A DNA stretch of 64,000 nucleotides from Methanonatronarchaeum sp. AMET-Sl (GTDB taxonomy: Archaea > Halobacteriota > Methanonatronarchaeia > Methanonatronarchaeales > Methanonatronarchaeaceae). This document shows positions 28,446 through 40,325 of the stretch, in pieces. The DNA lies in contig NZ_CP122958.1 of NCBI RefSeq assembly GCF_029854155.1, forward strand, positions 555,001 to 619,000, written 5' to 3'. The notes under the pieces were generated by a model. The model saw nothing but the letters and a program-made list of their open reading frames with translations. It was not told the DNA's origin and searched no databases. The stretch's first letter is position 1. Every line of letters begins with the position of its first letter. The position numbers and the translations under genes are program-made.

Positions 28446-30617
28446 TTATTGGTTTTTTATGGTTCTGTTTGTTGGATTGTTTTTTGGTTTTTTTAGGATT
28501 GTTTTGAATTTTGTTCCTCCTGTGTTGGAGTTTTTGATTTTTAGTTTGCCTTTGTATTTTTCGGTGATTTTTTTGGTTATGTATAGTCCTATGCCTGTGC
28601 CTGCGTTTTGTCCTGTTTTGTATCCTTTTTGGGTTATTTTGTTTTTTTGTTTGTCGGGTATTCCTTTGCCGTTGTCTTCTATTGTTATTATGCAGTGGTT
28701 TTCTGTTTTTTGTGATTTGATTTGTATTTTGTTTGCTTGGGAGTGTTGTATTGCGTTTTCTATTATGTTTGAGAATAGTTCTTTTAGTAGTGGTCCTCCG
28801 AGGACTTGGATGTTTTTTTCTGTATATTCGATTTTGATTCCTTTGTTTTGGGCTTTTTGCTCCATTTTGTTGATTATGTTTTTGAGTATTGGGTTTATGT
28901 TGGTTTTTTGTATTTTTTCTTCTATTTTGATTGTTTCTAGGGTTTCAATTTTATTTATTAGTTCTAGGGAGTCTTTAACTGCTTTTTTTGCTTTTTCTAA
29001 ATATTTATTGGGTTTTTGAGGTATTTCGCAGTTGTTTAGGAGTTCTAGATAGCCTGCTATGGTTTGGGTGTTGTTTCTTATATCATGTTTCAGTAGGCTG
29101 TGTAGGAGTTCTTTATGTTTCTCCATTTTTTTGCGTTTGGTGATGTCTAGGGAGGTTCCTACGATTTTCTTCACTTCGTCTTCGATTATTACGGGTGATA
29201 GTTTGGTTATCAATGTTTTTTTTCCTGTTGGTAGGTCGTGTTGTTCTTCGTATGTGATGGGTGATTTTTTCTCTACACATTCTCTATATTTTTTTTCCAG
29301 TTTTTTTCCCATTTCTCCTAGGGCTTTTGTAGGGGTCTTGCCTATGATTTCTTTGTTTTTTATTCCTGTGGTTTCTTCGTGGTGTGGATTTAATCTTTGA
29401 ATTATGAATTGATCGTTTTTTATATCTACTAGGAATATGTTGTTTTGTATGTTTTGGAAGATGGTTTTGTATTCAGCTGAAATTTTTTTCAGTTTTTCTT
29501 GATTTTTTTTGCATTTGGTGATGTTTCTTGAGGTGACTAAGATGTTGTCGCTATCCGGTAGGATGGTTCCGCTGGCTTCTTTCCAGATATAGGAGCCGTC
29601 ACTTTTTTTCCATCTAAGTTCGACTTTTTCTTCTAGGTTTTTGGTTTTAAAATTAACGAATTCTTGAAATTTCTGTTTAACCCAATCTCTATCCTCTGGA
29701 TGGACAAGTTTGAAAACGTCTTTACCTTTAAGTTCACCTTTGTCATACCCTAAACCAATCTCTCCGGCTTGATTTACGAAATGGATGGTTCCTTCGAAAT
29801 CTATTATATAAATATAGTCGTTGGCTTCTTCAACCATTCTTTCGTATTTCTTCAGCTTTTTCCTTTTTTCTTTTAGTTTTGTTATGTCTAGGGCGGATTC
29901 GATAACTTTTTCAATGTTTCCTTCATTATCTTTTAGAGGTATTGCTGTGATTAACCAGTTTTTATCTCCTTCTGTAGGGGATATCTCTCCTTTTTCTATC
30001 TTTCCTGATTTTAAGGCTTTTTCAGTTGGACATCCTTTACAGGGTTTTTTCCGTCCGTACCAAGCTTCAAAACATTTCTGGCCTTTCAGTTCTTCTAAAT
30101 CCATTTCTAGTGCATTTTGGTAGGAGTTGTTGGCCCAGATAAGGTTGTGTTCTGGGTTGTGGAATGCTATATAGTCGGATGTTTGTTCTAGTATTATTGA
30201 TTGTATTTTCTCTGTTTTTTTCAATTTCTTTTTAGACTGCCAATTGTTATATTCTTGTTTTATGGCTTGGGCTAGTATTTCGTATTGGGTTTTCGGGTTA
30301 CCTTTCTTTTGAAAATATCTATCAGCCCCTAAATTGAGGGCTTTCATCGCCACCTCTTCACGACCTCTGCCGGTGAATATAATGAATGGGATATCACTAT
30401 TTCTTTTCTCTCTAATAATCTCTAAAAACTCGAGGCCATTCATGCCAGGCATTTGATAATCAGAAACAATTACATCAAATCTAGAGTTATTTAATCTCTT
30501 AAGAGCTTTTTTTGCGGAATTAACAGGTAGAATAGTTATCTGGCTATCTATTTTTTCTAAAAATAACTTGGCTTGTTCTGAGAAACTAGGTTCATCATCT
30601 ACAAATAGAACTTTCAT
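28446..30617 (-). CDS. hybrid sensor: REC-PAS-PAS-PAS-histidine kinase
   Basis: 723 residues, soluble. Residues 1-120 are a receiver domain with DDE at 7-9, phosphoacceptor Asp53 (VSDYQMPGMNG) and the switch Thr and Lys (FTGR, QKKG). Three PAS domains follow (about 135-255, 260-370, 375-495), the first with a Cys-rich tail (CKGCPTEKALK). The kinase core has His511 (LLKHDIRNN), N-box NIIENAIQH (about 617) and G-boxes DNGKGIPD and GTGIGL. The receiver at the N-terminus may take phosphate from another kinase. Adjacent CheW and chemoreceptor genes suggest taxis or a shared signal network. The stop lies at the edge of a repeat. Confidence 0.85.
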   Translation of the reverse strand: MKVLFVDDEPSFSEQAKLFLEKIDSQITILPVNSAKKALKRLNNSRFDVIVSDYQMPGMNGLEFLEIIREKRNSDIPFIIFTGRGREEVAMKALNLGADRYFQKKGNPKTQYEILAQAIKQEYNNWQSKKKLKKTEKIQSIILEQTSDYIAFHNPEHNLIWANNSYQNALEMDLEELKGQKCFEAWYGRKKPCKGCPTEKALKSGKIEKGEISPTEGDKNWLITAIPLKDNEGNIEKVIESALDITKLKEKRKKLKKYERMVEEANDYIYIIDFEGTIHFVNQAGEIGLGYDKGELKGKDVFKLVHPEDRDWVKQKFQEFVNFKTKNLEEKVELRWKKSDGSYIWKEASGTILPDSDNILVTSRNITKCKKNQEKLKKISAEYKTIFQNIQNNIFLVDIKNDQFIIQRLNPHHEETTGIKNKEIIGKTPTKALGEMGKKLEKKYRECVEKKSPITYEEQHDLPTGKKTLITKLSPVIIEDEVKKIVGTSLDITKRKKMEKHKELLHSLLKHDIRNNTQTIAGYLELLNNCEIPQKPNKYLEKAKKAVKDSLELINKIETLETIKIEEKIQKTNINPILKNIINKMEQKAQNKGIKIEYTEKNIQVLGGPLLKELFSNIIENAIQHSQANKIQIKSQKTENHCIITIEDNGKGIPDKQKNKITQKGYKTGQNAGTGIGLYITKKITEKYKGKLKIKNSNTGGTKFKTILKKPKNNPTNRTIKNQ

Positions 30618-30720
30618 TTATCTATCACCTAATAAGTTGGTTTTTTATGGAGTTCTGTTTCTGGTTTTTTTGTTTTTTGATAAAAAAGGGAAAAGAGAGT
30701 TTTTTCCCTTTTTGTTGTGT

Positions 30721-31134
30721 TTAGTTTTGTGTTTTTGGTGGTTCTACCCAGATTACGAAGTCTGTTTGTTCTTTTATTACGCCTTTGACGTTTTCTGTTT
30801 TTATTGGGTTGTCGATTTCTTCGTTGGTTATTTGTCGTACTTGGTGGACTTCGTCTACTATCCATCCGATGTTGTCGTTGTTGTTTTGGTTTGTGTTTTC
30901 GAATACGATTATTCGTTTGCCGTTTTTGTTGTTTTGTAGGTCGAAGACGGTTTTTGGGTTGATTATTGTGGTTGTTTCTCCTCTTAGGTCCATTACTCCT
31001 TCTATGTGGTTGGGTGTGTTGGGTATTTGGGTTAGGTCGTCTTTGTCTACTACTTCTGCTACGTGGTTGAGGTCTACGCAGTATTTTTTGTTGTTTAGTT
31101 TGAATTCTATGACTTGTGTTTTGTTTTCGTTCAT
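30721..31134 (-). CDS. cheW: chemotaxis adaptor CheW
   Basis: 137 residues, the normal CheW length. Typical signs: VIEFKLNNKKYCVDLNHVAEVVD at the start, IPNTPNHIEGVMDLRGETTTIINPK in the middle, and GWIVDEVHQVRQI near the end. CheW links chemoreceptors to the kinase CheA. Its gene follows the chemoreceptor gene by 18 bases on the same strand, so the two are co-transcribed. No cheA or cheY is in the window. Confidence 0.9.
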   Translation of the reverse strand: MNENKTQVIEFKLNNKKYCVDLNHVAEVVDKDDLTQIPNTPNHIEGVMDLRGETTTIINPKTVFDLQNNKNGKRIIVFENTNQNNNDNIGWIVDEVHQVRQITNEEIDNPIKTENVKGVIKEQTDFVIWVEPPKTQN

Positions 31135-31152
31135 TTTTGATCTTTTTTGGTT

Positions 31153-32382
<1,230 letters not shown>

Positions 32383-32600
32383 AAAAAAACACTCCAAAAT
32401 GGGTTATTAGGTTAGTTAACTGGCCAATAAATCTCAAACCAGCTAAACTACACCCAAAAAGTAGCTATACTGAATATATAAATTAAATGAGTGGTTATCA
32501 AAAATGAAAAGTAGGGAAAAGTTTTTTAAATGATTATGAAGTGACTGACTGTTTTGTGTTTGATTTTGGTTTTGCTTTATTTTCTTTGGAGTTTTTGGTT

Positions 32601-32862
32601 GTTTTTTGTTGTATGTTTTTGGATGTATGTGAAGGATAGTATGTTATTTTTTATGGGAATGTTTTTATAGTATTGGGTTATAGGTGTTTATCGTTAGGTT
32701 ATTTAGGGGGGAGAGGGATTTTCTGGCTGGATACCCAGAAGCTTTTCAATTCCTGGCATTATTCTCTCTCCTTTTTTTAGCCTTATCAAAATCTATCTAC
32801 AGCATTTTTTAGGCACTACGCCACCCAACCTCTACTGTTTTATGTAATTTTTGGTGGGTTTT
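32601..32862 (+). repeat. 265-bp dispersed repeat R1, copy 2
   Basis: Copy of 27798-28071. It carries the hairpin (GGAGAG 32710-32715 with CTCTCC 32766-32771, followed by TTTTTTT), the TTTAGGCACTAC motif (32808-32819) and a CCACCC/GGTGGG stem. It lies upstream of the chemoreceptor gene on its far side. Confidence 0.7.
32704..32779 (+). ncRNA. candidate structured RNA/terminator in repeat R1, copy 2
   Basis: Outer stem GGAGAG/CTCTCC and inner stem TTCTGG/CCAGAA, then seven T. The stems are kept in copy 1 with changed bases. A plus-strand transcript ending here is plausible. Confidence 0.45.
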
Positions 32863-33111
32863 GTGGTTTTTTTGGTCGGAATGAAAACTAGAGGATAAGG
32901 TTGTTTATATTTTATTTATCTCTTTTTTACTTTTTTTATATGTTGGATTAATATATTGGATGGGGTTTTTCAGATGTTTTTAGTTCATAAAGATATTGTT
33001 CTCAAGTGTTCTCCGTAAGTTTGATGTTGGTTGTTTTGTTATTTTTAGTAGAGTGGTTTGTCTGTGTTGGGGGGTGTGGAGTTTCTCTATGGTTGTTTTA
33101 TGTTAATTTGA

Positions 33112-34158
33112 ATGAGGTTTGCAAAGATGGGTTTTTCTGGTTTTTTGGATGATGTTAGTGGTTTTTTGATTGTTTTGGTTGGAGTAGTGTTACTTTTTCT
33201 CAAGTTATTTTTTCATTTGTTTTATTTGAGTCATGAGGGGTTTTTTGAGTTATTTTTGGCTTTGTTACCTTTTGTTTTTCCTGTTGTTATTATTTATATG
33301 GGTTGGTTTTTACATAGGCATTTTTCTGGTGAGTATTGTTTTAGGATTTTTATTTTTACTTTTGTTGTTTTAGTGTTAGTTGTCTTGATGACTTTGGTTA
33401 ATTTATTGTATATTGTTGTTCGTGGTGGTGTGTTGCATGAGCCTTTTGTTGCTATTATTAATAATGCGTCTGCAGGGGCTTTATTGGGGTTATTTATTGG
33501 GTATTTTTATGTACAGGTTCTTCGGGAAAGAGATAAGAATCGGTTGTTGGAGTTGACTTTGACACATGATTTTAAGAATAAATCTCAGGTGGTATTAGGG
33601 CAACTATCGCTTTTAAAGGAGGAGGTTAATCAAGGTAGTAAGAAACGTGTCGATAAAGTGTTAAAAAATATGAGCGATTTATTCGATCTGTCGGATAAAA
33701 TCCGGCTACATCTCAAAGATCAATATAGAACCCATATAACCTCTCTAGATGAACTAAGAAGGAAAGTAAGAGGTATTGTTGAAGAAAAAACCAAGGATGG
33801 TATAGAGATATTTTTTGAAGATAAAACAAAAAGCAATACTGAAATAATGGCTGGACCCCTAATTGAAGAGATAATTCTTGAAATCATTGATAACGCCATA
33901 ACCCATGGGAACGCAAGCAAAATAACGATTAGGTTAAATGAAGATCTTGAAAAGATTAAGTTGGTTATATCAGATGATGGAGAAGGAATAAAACATAAAG
34001 AAAAGATATTTCAAAAAGAATATACCACAAAAACCAGTAGCCATGGATTAGGACTACCCCTAGCTCAAAAAGTAATAAAAGACTACAATGGCGACATAAA
34101 AATCCATGATAATGAACAAGGAGGAACCGATGTCAACATATACCTAACAAAACTATAA
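33112..34158 (+). CDS. membrane histidine kinase
   Basis: 348 residues with four membrane helices (about 18-40, 46-68, 78-103, 112-137), then the H-box with His152 (LTHDFKNKSQVVLGQ) and an HATPase domain: N-box EIIDNAITHGNASK, G1 DDGEGIK, G2 SHGLGLPLAQKV. The helices have no extracellular sensor domain and look like the 7TM-type N-termini of archaeal kinases. No partner regulator nearby. The 5' half is G/T-rich and the 3' half A-rich. Confidence 0.8.
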   Translation: MRFAKMGFSGFLDDVSGFLIVLVGVVLLFLKLFFHLFYLSHEGFFELFLALLPFVFPVVIIYMGWFLHRHFSGEYCFRIFIFTFVVLVLVVLMTLVNLLYIVVRGGVLHEPFVAIINNASAGALLGLFIGYFYVQVLRERDKNRLLELTLTHDFKNKSQVVLGQLSLLKEEVNQGSKKRVDKVLKNMSDLFDLSDKIRLHLKDQYRTHITSLDELRRKVRGIVEEKTKDGIEIFFEDKTKSNTEIMAGPLIEEIILEIIDNAITHGNASKITIRLNEDLEKIKLVISDDGEGIKHKEKIFQKEYTTKTSSHGLGLPLAQKVIKDYNGDIKIHDNEQGGTDVNIYLTKL

Positions 34159-34907
34159 CGCATGACGATGCATAGAAAATCTATTGTTTTCTCCGTTTAA
34201 TAGCCATCTTTAGTTTTAATTAAGGATTTTGGCTTTATTTAGGCATTAAATCGATTTAACGTTATTGATTGGGTACTGAATATAATGGTATTTCTGGCAG
34301 AGTTTTATTTATAGTGTTAGTTCTTTATGTCTGGGTTTTTTGAATGGAAAATTTTTTGGACCGGTTTTAAGAATAGTTTGTTGAATCTTTTGAATCATTT
34401 TATACTAAAATAGCTATTCTCCTATTAATTTGATGTATATTTGGTTTAGGTTTAGGCACTACATAAATCCGTTTTAATAAGAATTTGATATACTTTCTGT
34501 TGTAACTGGACTTGGGAAGAGGATTTTTTGGATTGTTGGTGTTTATTCAAATTTTTTCGTTATTTATGTAATTATTCTTTTTCCCACACCCTCCGTAAAC
34601 TAGTTTTAGGAGTGGTTTTAGTTTGTCTTGATTGTTTTTAGTCACTACATTTTTTCAGGTTCTTGGGGAGAGGTTTAAAAAAAGGATATGTGTTTTTGTG
34701 TTTGAGTTGCTTCTTTGTCGTTTTCTGTTGTCGTTTCCTGGGTGCATAGCCCTATGTGGGGAGGGTTGGTGTGGTTTTTGTATTGGTTGTTTTTTATTTA
34801 TATTTGCTTGTTTTTATATCGAAAACCTTTAAGTGTTATTTTTTTATTTATATTAACACATATTAGCATGGAAATTATATTCGTGATACTATTGGGTTGG
34901 GTTTTTG
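34159..34907. other. 749-base intergenic region with element ends
   Basis: Contains TTTAGGCACTAC at 34451-34462 and TTTAGTCACTAC at 34637-34648, both in the same orientation, plus a weaker TTTAGGCATTA near 34237. These look like right ends of the repeat family. A short plus-strand frame at 34632-34832 has no sign of being a gene. Confidence 0.5.
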
Positions 34908-36035
34908 ATGAAAGGTAATGAGATTTCGAGGAGGAAATTTATTAAATTAACGGGTGGGCTAGCTTTAGCATCGACAGTACCAGGTTGTCTCAAGGAAATT
35001 GATTTTAGTGGGGATGAGGTTTCGTTTACGGATTTATCCGGGAGGGAAGTAAGTGTTGAGGCACCTGTTGATAGAATCGTTTCTACGTATAATTTTGATG
35101 AGTTAGTGGCTGTTGGTGGTGAGGGGGTTTTTGATAAGACAGTTGGCCATTCAGAATATTGGGATAGGTTCAGTCCTAGTGTTTGGGATAAATATACGAA
35201 CAAATTTCCACAGTTAGAGGAAATACCAAATGTTGGTTATAGAGATGATGTTGATGTAGAACACGTGATATCTCTTGATCCAGATGTTGTGATTACCTCT
35301 AAAGGCCATTATGGGTCTTATACGAATATTTATAATCGTATTAGCAATGCGGGTATACCTGTTGTGGCCTTAAATTATCACGAGGAAAGTATAGAGGATA
35401 GGAAAAAAAGCACGGAGTTATTAGGGGTTATTTTAGGTAAAGAAGATAGAGCTCAGAAATTATGGGAATATTGTGAAGAGAGATATAATGAAGTTTTCAG
35501 TCGTTTAGAGACAATAAATAACTCAAAACCAAGAGTTTATCTCGAATGTAGATTCATGGACTACAGCGATGATATAGGAACTACTTATGGAGATACTAAT
35601 TGGGGCGCCATGATCAAACAATGTAGAGGAGAAAACATAGCAGCAGGGAAGGGAGAAAACCCAACACTGAGTGAGGAATATATCCTTAAAATGAATCCTG
35701 AAGTATTCATCGTTGAAGGAGTTAATTGGACTGATGCATTAGGATATACCCCTGATTTAGAGGAAAGGGATGTACTAGATAACATAGAGGAGACGTATTT
35801 CAATAGAAGTGGCTGGAGAGATTTAACAGCCTGGAAAGAAAGAAATTACCACGCTATACATCACGCATTTTTCCGAAGCATATCTGACTTTATTGGCTAT
35901 CAATTTATCGCAAAAGTATGCTATCCCTCAGAGTTTAAAGATATTAATCCAGAGAAATCGTGGAAAGAATTCCATAATGAGTTTTTACCAATTGACTATT
36001 CAGGAAGCTGGCTCATAGACTCAGAAACTGCATAA
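34908..36035 (+). CDS. ABC importer substrate-binding lipoprotein (Fe3+/cobalamin type), Tat-exported
   Basis: About 375 residues. The N-terminus has a twin-arginine signal (SRRKFIKLTGG) and a lipobox with Cys27 (TVPGC), so it is folded before export and then lipid-anchored. The body is a class III binding protein (FecB/BtuF family): RIVSTYNFDELVAVGG, DVEHVISLDPDVVI and a C-terminal lobe. The ligand, an iron chelate, haem or corrinoid, is not decided by sequence. First gene of a three-gene operon. Start ATG at 34908 chosen over the TTG one codon before. Confidence 0.85.
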   Translation: MKGNEISRRKFIKLTGGLALASTVPGCLKEIDFSGDEVSFTDLSGREVSVEAPVDRIVSTYNFDELVAVGGEGVFDKTVGHSEYWDRFSPSVWDKYTNKFPQLEEIPNVGYRDDVDVEHVISLDPDVVITSKGHYGSYTNIYNRISNAGIPVVALNYHEESIEDRKKSTELLGVILGKEDRAQKLWEYCEERYNEVFSRLETINNSKPRVYLECRFMDYSDDIGTTYGDTNWGAMIKQCRGENIAAGKGENPTLSEEYILKMNPEVFIVEGVNWTDALGYTPDLEERDVLDNIEETYFNRSGWRDLTAWKERNYHAIHHAFFRSISDFIGYQFIAKVCYPSEFKDINPEKSWKEFHNEFLPIDYSGSWLIDSETA

Positions 36036-36050
36036 TAACAGAGTGATCAA

Positions 36051-37103
36051 ATGGAAAACGAAGAAAACGTAGATATAAACTCAGTTTACAGCGAAATAAC
36101 AGGTAAAAAAACAATAATAACATCTGCATTACTGTTAATATGCATCTTTGTTTTCCTAATCGATATTGCAATAGGTTCCGCAGGGCTATCAATTGAAGAA
36201 GTAATACTAGCAATATTCCACCAAAGCACAGACATAAACAACATTATAGTTTGGGAAGTAAGACTCCCGATGACAATAGCCGCCCTACTGGTTGGAGCCA
36301 GTCTAAGCATAGCGGGAGCAGAGATGCAGACAATACTTGACAACCCCCTAGCAAGCCCATTTACATTAGGATTGGCCGCAGGAGCTGGATTTGGTGCTGC
36401 CTTAGCCATCGTGATGGGGGCAGACCAACTACCAATAGTACAAGGGTCATTTGTAACTTTAAACGCCTTCTTTTTCGCCTTAATCGCAAGTTTAGCCATA
36501 TACTACATCGCCAAACTCAAGAAAGCAACCAAAGAAATGATGATACTTGCAGGAATAGCAATTCTCTTCCTATTCGAATCAGGCATATCACTTCAACAGT
36601 ACTTAGCAACAGAAGATGCCTTACAAGAAATAGTTTTCTGGTTAATGGGCAGCCTGCAGAGAGTTAGCTGGATAGACATAGGAATATTAATCTTAGTATT
36701 AATACCAACCACAGCATGGCTCACAAAAAAAGGATGGAAACTCACAACACTCAAACTAGGAGACGAAAGAGCAAAAGGCCTTGGAATCAACGTAGAAAGC
36801 TTAAGACTAAAAACAATGATAGTAGTCTCACTTTTAACAGCAGTCGCAGTAAGCTTTACAGGAATAATAGGATTCATAGGTCTTGTAGGACCACATATCG
36901 CAAGAATGCTCGTAGGAGAAAACCAAAAGTTCTTTCTAATCGCCTCAGCATTAGCAGGATCAATACTACTCATATCAGCCTCAATAGGATCCAAACTAGT
37001 AATAGAAGGAGTAATCTTCCCAATAGGAATACTAACCTCAATAATAGGAGTACCATTCTTCTTAGCATTAATACTAAGCCAAAAAGGAGGATACTGGAGA
37101 TGA
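36051..37103 (+). CDS. FecCD/BtuC-type ABC permease
   Basis: 350 residues with eight to ten membrane helices. Family motifs: VWEVRLPMTIAALLVGASLSIAGAEMQTILDNPLASPFTLG, and GFIGLVGPHIARMLVGENQ near residue 280. It forms the homodimeric channel of the importer. It starts 15 bases after the binding protein and shares the ATGA overlap with the ATPase gene. Confidence 0.92.
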   Translation: MENEENVDINSVYSEITGKKTIITSALLLICIFVFLIDIAIGSAGLSIEEVILAIFHQSTDINNIIVWEVRLPMTIAALLVGASLSIAGAEMQTILDNPLASPFTLGLAAGAGFGAALAIVMGADQLPIVQGSFVTLNAFFFALIASLAIYYIAKLKKATKEMMILAGIAILFLFESGISLQQYLATEDALQEIVFWLMGSLQRVSWIDIGILILVLIPTTAWLTKKGWKLTTLKLGDERAKGLGINVESLRLKTMIVVSLLTAVAVSFTGIIGFIGLVGPHIARMLVGENQKFFLIASALAGSILLISASIGSKLVIEGVIFPIGILTSIIGVPFFLALILSQKGGYWR

Positions 37104-37882
37104 ACAAAATAGAAATAGAAAACCTACATTTCAACTATTCATCTAAAAAAATCCTAAAAAACATAACATTAAAAGCAGAACTTGGAGAACTAACCGGATT
37201 AATAGGTCCGAACGGAGCAGGTAAATCCACATTACTCAAATGCATCGCTGGAATCCTAAAACCAAAAAAAGGAAAAATCAAAATAAAAGGCAAAAACATC
37301 CACGAAATCAGCAAAAAAGAACTCTCACAAATTTTAAGCTACCAACCACAAAACCAAAACACCAGCGCAGCACTACCAGTACTAGAAGCAGTATTACTAG
37401 GAAAAGTACACACACTATCATGGAACATATCGCAACAAGACCTACAAGAAGCCTGGAACATACTCCAAAAACTCGAAATAGAACACCTAGCAGAAAAAAA
37501 CCTAAACGAACTCAGTGGCGGCCAACAACAAATGATAAACATGGCACAATCAATGATAGGAACCCCAGACACCTACCTACTAGACGAACCAACTTCAAAC
37601 CTAGACCTACCAAACCAACTAAAAGTAATGGAAATAATAAAAAAAATCACACACAACGAAAACATAACAACAATAATAACATCCCATGACCTCAACCAAA
37701 TCTCCAGATACGCAGACAACCTAATAATCCTAAAAAACGGAGAAATATACTCAACAGGAAAACCCAAAAACGTAATAACCAAAAAAATGATGAACTCAGT
37801 ATACAACGTCAAATCAAAAATAGAAATAGACGAAGAAAACAAACCAAAAATCACACCCCTAAAAGCCTTAAAAAAAGGATAA
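37100..37882 (+). CDS. ABC importer ATP-binding protein (FecE/BtuD type)
   Basis: 260 residues from the ATG that overlaps the permease stop. Walker A GPNGAGKST (about 37-45), Q-loop YQPQNQN, signature LSGGQQQM, Walker B YLLDEPT, and the switch His in TSHDLNQISRYADN. Completes a binding protein-permease-ATPase importer. The long frame upstream of the ATG (from 36716) is a shadow of the permease. Confidence 0.92.
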   Translation: MNKIEIENLHFNYSSKKILKNITLKAELGELTGLIGPNGAGKSTLLKCIAGILKPKKGKIKIKGKNIHEISKKELSQILSYQPQNQNTSAALPVLEAVLLGKVHTLSWNISQQDLQEAWNILQKLEIEHLAEKNLNELSGGQQQMINMAQSMIGTPDTYLLDEPTSNLDLPNQLKVMEIIKKITHNENITTIITSHDLNQISRYADNLIILKNGEIYSTGKPKNVITKKMMNSVYNVKSKIEIDEENKPKITPLKALKKG

Positions 37883-37960
37883 AACGATAAAAATATCTAA
37901 AAAACCTCAAATATACCATCTAACGTGGAGTTTTGGTTGGTTTTTATTAATTTTGGTTTA

Positions 37961-38067
37961 TAGTGCCTAAGTATGGGGTTAGTTAAGACTAAGGTGATGT
38001 AGATTACAAGTGGTTTTTAGGTGGTTTATTTTTGGTTTTGTTTATTTTGGTTGAGGTTTAGGCACTC
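37961..38067 (+). mobile_element. 107-bp MITE-like element, copy 2
   Basis: Same length and interior as 28086-28192: starts TAGTGCCTAAG, would read MGLVKTKVM then a stop, and ends TTTAGGCACTC. The same phrase GTGATGTAGATTACAAGTGG occurs in both copies with one change. Related to the start of the gene at 39298. Confidence 0.6.
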
Positions 38068-38179
38068 TTTTTTTGTGAAGGGTGTTTTGGGTTTTGGTTG
38101 TTTTTTTTATTTAGTTTAGTTTTTGTCAAGTTATATTGGTTTAAGTATCTTTAGGTTGTATTGTGTTTTGGTGGGTGGT

Positions 38180-38620
38180 ATGAGAGTTGCCGGTATTATC
38201 CGGCTTCCTGATAGAGATCCTGAGAATCATCAGGTTGATGTTATTCAGGATAGATATGGTGAGGCTGATCTTGAGCTCTACATAGAGTTTGAACAACCTG
38301 GCTTCACAGAGACGGCTTATGATCAATTGAAAGAGGATATTTGTGATTTCGATGTTATTGCTGTTCCCCGTATAGAAAATATCCTTTGGTCACCTAAAAA
38401 ACTGAAAGACCTAATTAGGCTATCCAACAAACACCATACCAGGATAGAGATAATAGATGAATCAAGTTCTGGTGATGACGACAGGGTGAAACAAGAATAT
38501 ATATTATGTTCAATAGCACTATTCATCCAAAAAGAACGTAAAAACAAACTTACAGTAAACATAATTAAAAACTGGATAGAAGACTCAGCCACAACCAGGA
38601 AACAAGAAAACCTAAAATAA
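38180..38620 (+). CDS. degenerate serine-recombinase-like N-terminal domain protein
   Basis: 146 residues from MRVAGIIRLP (an upstream frame from 38123 is less likely). The layout follows resolvase catalytic domains: first strand with an Arg (GIIRLPDRD), a Gln helix (HQVDVIQDRY), the strand YIEFEQPGF, and FDVIAVPRIENIL... LIRLSNKHHTRIEIIDES. The catalytic Ser (xRVS) is Pro, and the DRLxR arginines are replaced by ENILW. It is not an active recombinase; a regulator derived from one is possible. Family assignment is by pattern only. Confidence 0.45.
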   Translation: MRVAGIIRLPDRDPENHQVDVIQDRYGEADLELYIEFEQPGFTETAYDQLKEDICDFDVIAVPRIENILWSPKKLKDLIRLSNKHHTRIEIIDESSSGDDDRVKQEYILCSIALFIQKERKNKLTVNIIKNWIEDSATTRKQENLK

Positions 38621-39283
38621 AACAACCAAGAACTTTGATGGGGACTCTATTAGGGTTGATGTTAAGTTAGGTTCTGGTATGGAGCTCGGTTGTTTATTCA
38701 AAAACTTTTTTTTGGTGATGGTTATTTTGTTTTCTTAACTCCATATTTCTTGATTTTCTTTTTGTAGGTATTTGGCCACTGTATCTATATGGATTTGAGT
38801 GGTGGGTAGTGATTTTTAACCTATTATCTTTAAAAGGAAAAATTTTATTAGATGTATTCTGGAGGAGTATGTTTTTAGATTTTGTTTCTGTAAAGGCGGT
38901 TGTTTTTTTAGTTTCTCTGTCTTATGGGGGCCGGGGTTTTTAGATATTTTTTAGATAGTTAGTGGGCCTTTGTTTTTGGGGTTTTGGTTGTTTGGTGGTT
39001 AATTGTTAAAACAGTTTATTATTGTGGTTTGGTTGGTTTTTTCTTTTATTTTTTGGAGTATTTGGAGGTATATATTTGGTTTCTGGTTCGTCTTTCCCTA
39101 TCTTTAAGTTTTTAGGTGTTTTGTTTTTCATGTTGATTAGTTCTTTATCTTTAGTTATGTCTATTAAGTCTTTGTTTGCGTATTTTAGTGATTATGTTAA
39201 TTTTCTTGGTTTTATTGGGGTTTTAAAATCCATTTATTTTCTTTTTTGCATAATTTTGTTTGTTTTTTATTTGTTTTTGTTGT
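38621..39283. other. intergenic region with repeat debris
   Basis: 663 bases. The part 38975-39225 duplicates 28209-28455 (listed as a pseudogene). The rest is AT-rich and T-rich, without a gene or clear signal. Confidence 0.4.
38999..39225 (-). pseudogene. decayed C-terminal tail of a transposase-like gene, copy 2
   Basis: Duplicate of 28233-28440 (stop at 38999). Here KNTPKNLKIGKDEPETK is in one frame, but a 1-2 base change after it breaks the frame. The two copies complement each other to give a consistent tail ending NCFNN. The plus-strand hydrophobic frame over it is a shadow. Confidence 0.45.
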
Positions 39284-40137
<854 letters not shown>

Positions 40138-40165
40138 AGATTAATTGGAAAAGTTGTTATCTTTT

Positions 40166-40177
40166 TTTAGTCACTAC
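40166..40177 (+). repeat. extra TTTAGTCACTAC end
   Basis: A single copy of the right-end motif 29 bases after the element at 40137. Another copy is at 41131-41142, just after the secreted-protein gene. Confidence 0.45.
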
Positions 40178-40325
40178 ATTTCTTAGTTTATTTTTTTTTG
40201 TTTTCGATATAGGGTTGTTTAGTTTCTATTTGTTCTATGATTGGGTTTTTGTATGTGGGGTTAATTGAAGATAGTGAGGTTTAGTTCCAAAGTTTTTTCA
40301 ATCTGATATTATATTATTTTTGTAT

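Noticed and set aside
28256..28507. Hydrophobic plus-strand frame (MWFGWFF...), repeated at 39022-39294
   Set aside because: Both lie over the duplicated minus-strand transposase-like tails; TTT/TTG-rich sequence makes hydrophobic shadows. No ribosome binding site or conserved ending.
34632..34832. Possible small Cys-rich membrane protein
   Set aside because: Starts inside an element-end motif, no promoter or RBS seen, composition alone explains it.
37240..37689. Frame inside the ABC ATPase gene
   Set aside because: Out-of-frame shadow; the ATPase frame holds all family motifs.
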